In this document: in pieces, positions 52,850-64,000 of the stretch | Numbering within the stretch: position 1 is the first letter of the stretch | How the letters are laid out: each line of letters begins with the position of its first letter | NCBI RefSeq assembly: GCF_002858745.1 | Contig: NZ_PJRO01000020.1 | Span: 55,161 to 119,160, forward strand | Length of the DNA: 64,000 bases | Reading direction: 5' to 3' | DNA from: Mesorhizobium loti | GTDB taxonomy: Bacteria > Pseudomonadota > Alphaproteobacteria > Rhizobiales > Rhizobiaceae | The notes under the pieces: generated by a model | Databases searched by the model: none | What the model saw: only the letters and a program-made list of their open reading frames with translations | Told to the model about the DNA's origin: nothing | Made by a program: the position numbers and the translations under genes

Positions 52850-53713
52850 ATGACGAGTTTTGCCGAGTGGATCGGCCGCAAGAGCGAGGAAGAGGACGTC
52901 GTGACCGAACGGCTTGCGGAGAGTTTCCGTGCCGTGTTCGACCCGCATCTTGCCGTCGTGCCTCCCGGCGTTGCTCCACTCGGCATCCACTGGTGCCTGG
53001 CGCCTTCGATTGCCCGGATGGGAGAGCTCGGACCCGACGGTCATCCGATGAAGAACCGCGAACTGCCGCCGGTGCCGGCGCCGCGTCGCATGTGGGCGGG
53101 TGGCTGGGTTGAAACCATCGATCCGCTGCGTATCGGCGATCGGGTGCGGCGTGTTTCGACCATCGCCGACATTGCGCGCAAGGATGGGCGCTCGGGGGAA
53201 TTGTGGTTCGTCGGCGTCGAGCGCGACTATGTAACCGAGCGAGGCGTCGCCGTGCGGGAGCGCCACGACATCGTCTATCGAGAGGCCGCCAAACAGTCGT
53301 CGCGCACGGCGGAGCGACTGGCGCGCGACGAGGTAGAGACGGCAAGGCGTTCGAGCCGGGACTGGTCGGTTGCGACGTCGCCGACCCTGTTGTTCCGATA
53401 CTCCGCCATCAGCTTCAACGGGCATCGCGTCCACTACGATCTGCCCTATGCCGTCGAAACCGAGGGCTATGAGGGCCTGGTCGTGCACGCGCCGATCCAG
53501 GCGACACTGCTTCTCAACCTTGCGACGGAGGATGCGGGCGTGCCGCGCCGCTTCGTCTACCGTGGCGTTTCGCCGGCCATCGCCGGCCACAAACTCACCG
53601 CGCGCGCTGGTGCCGGCAAGGAACGCGACAGTCTCTGGATCGAGGGGCCGTCCGGTCGCGTGTCCATGACGGCCAGCGCAGTCGGTCGCTTCGACATCAA
53701 CGGGCCGGCATAG
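52850..53713 (+). CDS. mesaconyl-CoA-hydratase-like / HTD2-type hot-dog dehydratase
   Basis: The 287-residue protein has an N-terminal FAS1-like dehydratase half and a C-terminal hot-dog half. The key segment is LFRYSAISFNGHRVHYDLPY with the Asp/His region, followed by EGYEGLVVHAPIQA. This matches mesaconyl-C4-CoA hydratase and HTD2 hydratases, which hydrate branched or dicarboxylic enoyl-CoAs. It lies 130 bases after the permease and probably belongs to the same transcript. Confidence 0.88.
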   Translation: MTSFAEWIGRKSEEEDVVTERLAESFRAVFDPHLAVVPPGVAPLGIHWCLAPSIARMGELGPDGHPMKNRELPPVPAPRRMWAGGWVETIDPLRIGDRVRRVSTIADIARKDGRSGELWFVGVERDYVTERGVAVRERHDIVYREAAKQSSRTAERLARDEVETARRSSRDWSVATSPTLLFRYSAISFNGHRVHYDLPYAVETEGYEGLVVHAPIQATLLLNLATEDAGVPRRFVYRGVSPAIAGHKLTARAGAGKERDSLWIEGPSGRVSMTASAVGRFDINGPA

Positions 53714-53775
53714 CCCCGCTTCATGCCTGGCCGGACGGCTCCGGCTGAAGGCGAAAGCAAGCACTGGAGGAAACC

Positions 53776-55206
53776 ATGTCTCACGATCTGCAATTCTACA
53801 TCGACGGTGCCTGGGTCGATCCCGTCGAGCCGAGACGGCTGGACGTCATCGACCCGTCGACCGAGGAGGCGTTTGCTGAGATTTCGCTTGGCTCGAAGGC
53901 AGATGTCGACAAGGCCGTCGCCGCTGCCAAGCGGGCCTTTGCGAGTTATGGCTTCACCAGCGTGGCGGAACGCCTCGATCTGCTGAACCGCGTCATCGAT
54001 GTCTACAAGAAGCGCAGCCGGGATCTCGCACTCGTCGTGTCGCGCGAAATGGGGGCTCCGGGCGAGTTCTCGCTGGAATGGCAGGTCGGCATCGGCCTGT
54101 CGCATCTGAAGAAGACGGCCGAGGTGCTGCGCGATTATCCGTTCCGGCAGCCCAAGGGCCGGCAGATGGTGGTTCGTGAACCGATCGGGGTGGCGGGGCT
54201 CATCACGCCCTGGAACTGGCCGCTCAACCAGATCACCTGCAAGGTCGGGCCGGCGCTGGCGGTCGGTTGCACCATGGTGCTGAAGCCGAGCGAGGTCGCG
54301 CCGCTCGATGCCATCATCTTTGCCGAAATCCTCGATGAGGCCGGCGTGCCCAAGGGCGTGTTCAATCTCGTCAATGGCGATGGCCCGACCGTCGGCCAGG
54401 CGCTCGCCAGTCATCCCGACGTCGACATGATGTCCTTCACCGGTTCGACCCGCGCCGGCATCCTGGTCGCGAAGGCTGCAGCGGACACGGTCAAGCGTGT
54501 CAGCCAGGAACTCGGCGGCAAGTCGGCGAACATACTGCTGCCCGATGTCGATTTTTCGGTTGCCGTCGAGAAGGGCGTCGCCGGCTGCTTCGGCAACAGC
54601 GGCCAGTCCTGCAATGCGCCGACACGCATGTTCGTGCCGCGTGACCGACACGACGAGGTCGCTTCCATCGCCAAGGCAGCCGCCGAGAAGTTCGTGGTGG
54701 GTCCGGCCAGTGCTCCAGACATCGACCTTGGACCGGTGGTCAGCCAGATCCAGTTCGACAAGATCCAGGATCTGATCCAGAGTGGCATCGACGAAGGGGC
54801 GACGCTGCTGACCGGTGGTCCGGGGCGCCCGGCCGGCCTGAACCGCGGCTATTTCGTCCGTCCCACAGTCTTTGCCGATGTCACACCCGAGATGCGCATA
54901 TCACGCGAGGAGATCTTCGGGCCGGTGCTGTCGATCCTGCCTTACGACAGCATCGACCATGCCGTCGAGCTGGCCAACGACACTGTCTACGGGCTCGCGT
55001 CCTACATCCAGTCGAAGGATATCGAGAACGCCCGCAAGGTCGCGGCCCGTATGCGCACCGGCAACGTCCATATCAACTACCCGGCCTGGGACGCGGCGAT
55101 GCCGTTCGGCGGTTACAAACAGTCCGGCAATGGCCGCGAATATGCCGAATACGGTCTCGAGGACTTCCTCGAGATCAAGGGTATCGCTGGCTACGAAGCC
55201 GCGTGA
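53776..55206 (+). CDS. aldehyde dehydrogenase family protein
   Basis: The 476-residue NAD(P)-dependent enzyme shows TPWNWPLNQI, VLKPSEVAP, SFTGSTRAG, ELGGKSANI (Glu general base), GQSCNAPTR (catalytic Cys) and EEIFGPVLS. It oxidises an aldehyde to an acid. If the thiolase-fold proteins are retro-aldolases that release aldehydes, this would be their natural partner. GGAGG precedes the ATG. Confidence 0.95.
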   Translation: MSHDLQFYIDGAWVDPVEPRRLDVIDPSTEEAFAEISLGSKADVDKAVAAAKRAFASYGFTSVAERLDLLNRVIDVYKKRSRDLALVVSREMGAPGEFSLEWQVGIGLSHLKKTAEVLRDYPFRQPKGRQMVVREPIGVAGLITPWNWPLNQITCKVGPALAVGCTMVLKPSEVAPLDAIIFAEILDEAGVPKGVFNLVNGDGPTVGQALASHPDVDMMSFTGSTRAGILVAKAAADTVKRVSQELGGKSANILLPDVDFSVAVEKGVAGCFGNSGQSCNAPTRMFVPRDRHDEVASIAKAAAEKFVVGPASAPDIDLGPVVSQIQFDKIQDLIQSGIDEGATLLTGGPGRPAGLNRGYFVRPTVFADVTPEMRISREEIFGPVLSILPYDSIDHAVELANDTVYGLASYIQSKDIENARKVAARMRTGNVHINYPAWDAAMPFGGYKQSGNGREYAEYGLEDFLEIKGIAGYEAA

Positions 55207-55324
55207 CGCAGGCAATCTCCGGCGCCAGAGGAAAGCCCCTCTGGCGCCAATCGATCCATGCCATTCCAATAGGGCACCTCGCGAACGGCAACTTGCCGAT
55301 CCTGCAGCCCGCGCGGTTACCGTC

Positions 55325-56530
55325 ATGCATCTGAGCGCACTCAACAGCACGAGCTTTCGCCTCTATCTCGCGGCGAATTTCGTTTCGGTGACCGGCATTT
55401 GGGTCAACCGGGTTGTTATTGGCTGGTTCAGCTGGACGCTGACGCAATCCGCTGCCTGGGTCGGGATCGTCTCTTTCCTCCTGTTCGCACCGACGCTTTT
55501 CGCCGGCCCGTTCTTCGGTGTCCTGGCCGATCGCGTCGACATCAAACGCGGCGCGCTGGCGACGCAGGCATTGCTCGGTATTCTCATGCTGGCGCTCGGT
55601 GCCCTGTTTGTGCTCGGCGTGCTCGACATATGGATGTTGAACGTTCTTGCGCTGCTGTTCGGCGTCACCTCGAGCGCCAACACGCCGATCCGTTTGACCC
55701 TTGTGCCCTTGATCGTCTCGCGTGAGGCGTTGGCCAATGCCATCACGCTGATCTCCATCAACTTCAACGCCGCGCGCCTGATTGGCCCTGCAGTTGGCGG
55801 CTTGCTGCTGGAGAAGACCGATCCGGGCGGAACCATTGCCGCTGCCATCCTGATGACCTTGCCGATGCTGGTGGCCCTGGCCTTTCTTCGACCGAGGACA
55901 CGGGAAGGCAACGCGGCACCTCACGAGGGGATAGCTGGTCAGTTGATCGAGGCATCTCGCCATATCTGGGCGAACAGCTGGCTGATCCAGGCCATGACGA
56001 TCACCACCATCACTGCCCTGGTGCCGCGCGGCCTGTTGGAGGTGCTGCCGGCGGTTGCCGACGGCATGTACAAGCGCGGCGCAAGCGGGCTGGGGCAGAT
56101 GCTCTCCGCCGTCGGCACCGGCGCGCTGCTCGCCGGTATTTCGATCACGCTGCGCAAGCGCACGTCACAGCATCTGGAAGAGCTGCAGCGCAGCTACATC
56201 TGGATGGCCGCCGGTACCGCGGCTGTGGTCGTCATGGGCTTGATCCAGAACTGGTTTCTTGCCCTGGCCCTGGTCGCGCTGATGGGAGCATCGGGCACCT
56301 TCACCGCGATCGCGGCACAGTCCGTCATGCAGATCGAGACGCCAGACGCCTATCGCGGAACCACCATCGGGCTTTGGCTTTTTGCCAGCATCGGTGGCAA
56401 CGCCCTGGGGGCACTTGCCTTCGGCGGCATGGCGGATGCCATGACCATGCCGGTGACCCTGCTTGTGCTGGGGGCGGTCGGTGTCGGCGCAGCCATGATC
56501 TCATGGCTGCTGGCTGCACGTTCCTGGTAG
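55325..56530 (+). CDS. MFS transporter (MFS_3/EntS-like)
   Basis: The 401-residue membrane protein has about 11-12 spans and the MFS motif GVLADRVDIKRG after span 2. The ATG at 55325 gives a normal start (MHLSALNSTSFRLYLAANF); a much longer frame overlaps the aldehyde dehydrogenase. It may export a toxic intermediate. The 118-base gap to the upstream gene leaves its promoter open. Confidence 0.9.
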   Translation: MHLSALNSTSFRLYLAANFVSVTGIWVNRVVIGWFSWTLTQSAAWVGIVSFLLFAPTLFAGPFFGVLADRVDIKRGALATQALLGILMLALGALFVLGVLDIWMLNVLALLFGVTSSANTPIRLTLVPLIVSREALANAITLISINFNAARLIGPAVGGLLLEKTDPGGTIAAAILMTLPMLVALAFLRPRTREGNAAPHEGIAGQLIEASRHIWANSWLIQAMTITTITALVPRGLLEVLPAVADGMYKRGASGLGQMLSAVGTGALLAGISITLRKRTSQHLEELQRSYIWMAAGTAAVVVMGLIQNWFLALALVALMGASGTFTAIAAQSVMQIETPDAYRGTTIGLWLFASIGGNALGALAFGGMADAMTMPVTLLVLGAVGVGAAMISWLLAARSW

Positions 56531-56542
56531 CCGGCTTGCCAT

Positions 56543-56585
56543 CAGCAGGTTTCGTCACACGGCCTTGCGAATTAGTTGTTTGACG
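56543..56585 (+). promoter_or_regulatory. conserved 43-bp LysR-type promoter element, copy 7, degenerate (alpha/beta-hydrolase 3)
   Basis: TTGACG (56580-56585) sits in ATTAGTTGTTTGACGATTC, close to copies 3 and 6. Twenty bases upstream, CAGCAG-GTTTC-GTCACA keeps only the right half-site. It faces the gene at 56689. Confidence 0.5.
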
Positions 56586-56688
56586 ATTCAGCCCAATCTT
56601 TCGACCATCGCGCTGTTCAAGAAGAAGCCCGAGCCAGCGAAGCGGATTGAAGCGCCGCCACGGATGGGTACGTTCAGAGGAGGGATAA

Positions 56689-57648
56689 ATGCAGTCTGAC
56701 AATTCCGGTGGCATGATCAGCCGCCGCACCGCGTTCAAGGCGGCCCTGTTGGGCGCGGCCGCATCGGCAGTGGCCATTCAGCCATTTGCCGCCGTTGCCG
56801 CTGCTGAGAGCAAGGAAGACCCGGGTGTCGTGCCGACACCACTGCCGAAGCAGAAGGCGCAGAAGGAAGGCCTGCTGGATGTCGGCGATGGCCATTCGAT
56901 CTGGTATTTTGATACGGGCGGCGATGGCGAGGCGGTTATTCTCCTGCATGCCGGCACCGGTAGCGGTGCGGTGTGGGGCTATCAGCAGCCGGTGTTCGCC
57001 GATGCCGGCTACCGTGTGATCGGTTATTCCCGCCGCGGCAGGTTGAATTCGAAACTGGGCGATCCGGAAAAGCCCGGCACCGGCGCGGAAGATCTGCTCA
57101 AGCTGATCGATCACCTCGGACTCAAGAAGGCCCACCTTGTCGGCACTGCCGCTGGTGGCATGGTCGCCACCGACTTCACCGTTTCGCATGAGGACCGGGT
57201 CCAGTCGCTGGTGCTCGCCAACACCATCGTCGGTGTCACCAATGACGACTATCGCGCCATCTACAAGCTGATCTACCCCGAGGGGTTCGACGACCTCGCC
57301 GGCGATTTCAAGGAGCTCAGCCCGTCTTATCGCCATCTGGACCCGCAGGGCCACGCCGCATGGCTTGAGCTGGAGCACAAGGCCAAGATCGGCAAGATGA
57401 AGGGTCAGGACTACATCAACAAGGTCGTCTGGGATCACCTCGCCGCCTGGAAGCTGCCGGTGCTGGTCCTGACCGGCGATGCGGACCTCTACACGCCACC
57501 GTCGATGATGCGTATCCAGCACAGCCGCATTCCCGGTGCCGAGAAATTCGTCGTTCCGGAATGCGGGCACTCAGCCTATTGGGAGCGCCCGGAAATCTTC
57601 AACCGGGTCGTGCTCGATTTCATCAAGCGGAACGGCGCGACACGCTAG
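56689..57648 (+). CDS. exported alpha/beta-hydrolase-fold protein without nucleophilic Ser (copy 3)
   Basis: The 319-residue protein begins with a twin-arginine signal (SRRTAFKAALLGAAA, residues 11-25), so it should be folded before export to the periplasm. The fold is clear (LLHAGTGSG oxyanion loop, YSRRGR, LVLTGDADLYTP, ECGHSAYWERP with His294). The elbow reads VGTAAGG, so Ala154 replaces Ser. AGGAGGG precedes the ATG. Periplasmic export with a non-hydrolytic active site could mean processing of the substrate before transport. Confidence 0.85.
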   Translation: MQSDNSGGMISRRTAFKAALLGAAASAVAIQPFAAVAAAESKEDPGVVPTPLPKQKAQKEGLLDVGDGHSIWYFDTGGDGEAVILLHAGTGSGAVWGYQQPVFADAGYRVIGYSRRGRLNSKLGDPEKPGTGAEDLLKLIDHLGLKKAHLVGTAAGGMVATDFTVSHEDRVQSLVLANTIVGVTNDDYRAIYKLIYPEGFDDLAGDFKELSPSYRHLDPQGHAAWLELEHKAKIGKMKGQDYINKVVWDHLAAWKLPVLVLTGDADLYTPPSMMRIQHSRIPGAEKFVVPECGHSAYWERPEIFNRVVLDFIKRNGATR

Positions 57649-57713
57649 ACCAAGTCACCGACCCGATAAATGAGCGCAGTGTCATCTTTGTGATCCTGCG
57701 CTCGATGGCTCGA

Positions 57714-57734
57714 GGTTCTCTCGGAAGGAGAACC
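57714..57734. terminator. possible hairpin between convergent genes
   Basis: GGTTCTC-TCGGAAG-GAGAACC is a 7-bp stem with a 7-base loop between the stop of the exported alpha/beta protein and the stop of the facing regulator. No T-run is seen. Confidence 0.45.
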
Positions 57735-57750
57735 GCATGCCTGAAATCTC

Positions 57751-59487
57751 TCAGTTTTCCGGCAGTCCGATCTCGACCATCGTTTTGATGATCTGCTGGC
57801 CTGCTTCGACAAAAACCGGGCTGGCATTGCGCATCGACGACCCGATATTAAGCGCTGTGGAGTAAGGTCGCAGTGCCATTCCTCTGGCCAAAGCGGCTTT
57901 TGCCTCTTCTGGTCGACCGGCGCGCTGAAGCGCTACGGCCAGCAGCATACAGGGTCGTCCTGAAGCTGGTGTGATGGCGATCGACTTCTCTATCCAATCC
58001 ACCGCTTCCTGGTTGTGGCCAAGGAGCACATTTGCCCACCCGATCCCGAGCTTCCAGGTCCAGCGCGAGACGGCGGGGGTGTCGAAGCTGTCAGCCTGTT
58101 TGAATGTCGCAAGCGCGTCCTCGAAACGGCCGAGCTGCAGTTGCGTGAGTCCCAGCTGATAGAGTGCCCCGCCATTCCAGGGGTCGAGGTTCAGCACGCG
58201 CGCGCAAGCGACCAGGCTTTCGACGAAGTTGTTGGTGGCGGTCAGGAAACGACAATAGGCCTCCAGGCCGGGCAGGTAGCGCGGCCTTGCCTGCAGCGCG
58301 CGCTCCAGCAGTGCCCGGGCTCTCGATTCCGCGGTGGTCATTTCAGCGGGGCTGTACCAGACCATCTGGATGCCGCGTGTCTGCAGCGCGGCAAGCGTGA
58401 CTTGCAGATCGACATTGTCGGGCTCGCCGGTCAGCCCGTTTTCCAGCATCGCCTGAGCCGTGGCAAAACGTTCGCGGCTGGTCTGGTTGATCGAAGCGAG
58501 GGCTTGCTCGACGACAACCTTGGCATTGTCGGCCGGCGAATTGAGCGCGATCCCCTTGGTATCGGGATAAAGCGATGCATTGATGCGTAGCGCGAGCTCA
58601 TGTCCGAGACCGGCGGCAAGCCTGGATTGTTGGATGGCCGGCTCGGTTTCGTCTGTGCTGACTGAGACCGATGTCGTCCATTTCACTTCGCCGGTCACTG
58701 TATCGGTCAGGCGAGCTTCCAATGTCCAGGCATTGGCGTTCCGCTCCAGCTCGCCATTCACCAGGAAATCGGCATCCGTAATGGGGGCCGACACGCCGGC
58801 CAGCAATGCGGTCGCAGGTTTTGTTCGCGACGTCACCACCCGGATCGTGTCGATCCTGGCCAGGCCATCGCTCAGCCGCTCGGTCACGTTTCCGGCCGTC
58901 GACACCAATTGGGCATCGTCGCTGGCAGTGGTGATCGGCATCACCATCACCACCGGCGGCTTGCGCGAGAAAATCAGATTTGGCGCGATTGCCTGCGCCG
59001 CGACGGCAAAACCGATCAACGCGCAAAAGCTGACGACAATGGCTGCCCAGCCGCGCAAGCCGCGGAACGGCTGCCGCTGTGCCGTCGGCGCTGGTCGGAT
59101 CTCGGCGGATGGTGCGGTTGTCCGCTCGTGTTCAGTCGCAACGGTTTCCGGCTCTGCCTGGACATCGAGACTGGCCGGCAAACCGGACACTTCGGTGTCG
59201 AACAGGTAGCCGCGACCGGAGACGACCTTGATCAGGCTGCGCCCGTCGTCGGCGAGTGCGGTGCGGATCTCGCGGATGCATTGGAACAGGCTGTCTTCGC
59301 CGACATGAACGTTCGGCCAGATCGCCTCCATCAGCTCCTGCTTGCTGACGACGCGGCCGGCATTGGCTGCGAACAGATGCAGCATGTCGAACGACTTCGG
59401 CCGCAGCCTTATCGGGCTGCCTCCGGCATCGCGCAGCTCGGCGCGTCGTTGATCAAGCTCGAAACCGGCGAACCGGAGCACGTCCAC
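57751..59487 (-). CDS. membrane-anchored winged-helix regulator with TPR-like repeats (CadC/ToxR type)
   Basis: The 578-residue protein has an OmpR-type DNA-binding domain (about residues 1-100, LRPKSFDMLHLFAANAGRVVSKQELMEAIWP and VSGRGYLF), a Pro/Glu/Thr-rich linker, and one membrane span (about 147-168, WAAIVVSFCALIGFAVAAQ). The large C-terminal part has TPR-like helices (PWNGGALYQLGLTQLQLGRFEDALATFKQ). This one-component layout senses envelope signals. It is divergent from the autotransporter and may control it. Confidence 0.9.
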   Translation of the reverse strand: MDVLRFAGFELDQRRAELRDAGGSPIRLRPKSFDMLHLFAANAGRVVSKQELMEAIWPNVHVGEDSLFQCIREIRTALADDGRSLIKVVSGRGYLFDTEVSGLPASLDVQAEPETVATEHERTTAPSAEIRPAPTAQRQPFRGLRGWAAIVVSFCALIGFAVAAQAIAPNLIFSRKPPVVMVMPITTASDDAQLVSTAGNVTERLSDGLARIDTIRVVTSRTKPATALLAGVSAPITDADFLVNGELERNANAWTLEARLTDTVTGEVKWTTSVSVSTDETEPAIQQSRLAAGLGHELALRINASLYPDTKGIALNSPADNAKVVVEQALASINQTSRERFATAQAMLENGLTGEPDNVDLQVTLAALQTRGIQMVWYSPAEMTTAESRARALLERALQARPRYLPGLEAYCRFLTATNNFVESLVACARVLNLDPWNGGALYQLGLTQLQLGRFEDALATFKQADSFDTPAVSRWTWKLGIGWANVLLGHNQEAVDWIEKSIAITPASGRPCMLLAVALQRAGRPEEAKAALARGMALRPYSTALNIGSSMRNASPVFVEAGQQIIKTMVEIGLPEN

Positions 59488-59796
59488 CCCCCTTTTCGCG
59501 GCCTTACCGCGTATCGTTCAAATATCAGAAAATCTTCAGAAAGTCTTCGCCGCCGCTTCAGGACGGCCCTGCTCCTTCAATGAGATGAAAGGGCCGGGAT
59601 GCCGTTTCAGGGCAGGGCTTGTTGTGCGGGGAACTTACTTTGAAATCAAGGATATCGAGGGCGGGAGCAACTGCCCGGAGCGCTGGCTTGCCCGTCTTTC
59701 AGGCGAAAACCGCGCGGTTCCAGCACCCGACTTTTTTCGGGTGCATCCGCGACGCGTGACGTGTCCGCCACACCCCTCCAATTCCACCGCCAAAGC
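59488..59796. promoter_or_regulatory. divergent intergenic region, regulator/autotransporter
   Basis: No convincing gene lies in these 309 bases. A 76-codon frame starting at 59585 has no recognisable features and overlaps the autotransporter start. The region holds an 8-bp hairpin at 59723-59744 and should carry both promoters. No clear Shine-Dalgarno was found before 59797. Confidence 0.5.
59723..59744. repeat. inverted repeat upstream of the autotransporter
   Basis: GCACCCGA-CTTTTT-TCGGGTGC is a perfect 8-bp stem with a T-rich 6-base loop, 52 bases before the autotransporter ATG. It could be a leader attenuator or a regulator site. Confidence 0.55.

Positions 59797-64000
<4,204 letters not shown>

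Overview
The window is high-GC DNA from an alphaproteobacterium. The alphaproteobacterial-type porin (26.6-27.8 kb), kduI/kduD/kdgF, many solute-binding-protein transporters and the gene style suggest the Hyphomicrobiales (a Mesorhizobium-like soil organism). That placement is inference from gene content only. No rRNA, tRNA, insertion sequence, phage or CRISPR array was seen. Almost all genes are metabolic and grouped in transporter-plus-enzyme operons.

Layout. (1) 1-3.5 kb, plus strand: the end of a TRAP permease gene, a GntR/FadR regulator, kduI, kduD and kdgF, a locus for unsaturated uronates from pectin-like polymers. (2) 3.6-16.8 kb: a nine-gene minus-strand operon (ROK regulator, fucose/arabinose isomerase-like protein, GH31 glycosidase, sugar ABC transporter, enolase-superfamily protein, creatininase-family protein, FAD-linked oxidase), divergent from the transporter ATPase and a PfkB kinase. 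This looks like uptake and catabolism of an unidentified alpha-glycoside. (3) 16.8-27.8 kb: a Dpp-type ABC transporter operon with an M20 amidohydrolase, an SDR and an XRE-cupin regulator. It is divergent from a cystathionine beta-lyase-like PLP enzyme, which is followed by a porin. The fused transporter ATPase has a degenerate first nucleotide-binding domain. (4) 27.9-34.4 kb: a coenzyme F420 operon (cofG, cofH, cofD, a cofC-cofE fusion, an F420-dependent LLM-family oxidoreductase and an NADPH:F420 reductase). (5) 34.6-57.6 kb: a CoA-dependent catabolic region. It holds enoyl-CoA hydratase, a two-subunit CoA transferase, MmgE/PrpD, two thiolase-fold/DUF35 pairs, GST, LysR, two adjacent CaiB-type CoA transferases, dienelactone hydrolase, an iron(III)-type ABC transporter, a mesaconyl-CoA-hydratase-like protein, aldehyde dehydrogenase, an MFS protein and three alpha/beta-hydrolase-fold proteins. 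(6) 57.7 kb to the end: a membrane-anchored winged-helix/TPR regulator and the start of a large autotransporter that runs off the window.

The most interesting result is that regions 4 and 5 appear to be one regulon. A 43-bp element recurs upstream of the F420 operon and of most catabolic transcription units. It consists of a LysR-type half-site pair, GTTGAG-N5-CTCAAC (T-N11-A), exactly 20 bp, then TTGACG. Seven copies are described, five clear and two degenerate, and the 20-bp spacing never changes. This implies that the cell makes F420 and its F420-dependent reductase together with a CoA-thioester degradation pathway for a compound that cannot be named from sequence. The pathway is also unusual chemically. 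All three alpha/beta-hydrolase-fold proteins have Ala where the nucleophilic Ser should be, both thiolase-fold proteins lack the usual nucleophilic Cys region (as in DUF35-partnered retro-aldolases), and one of the two CaiB proteins seems to lack the catalytic Asp.
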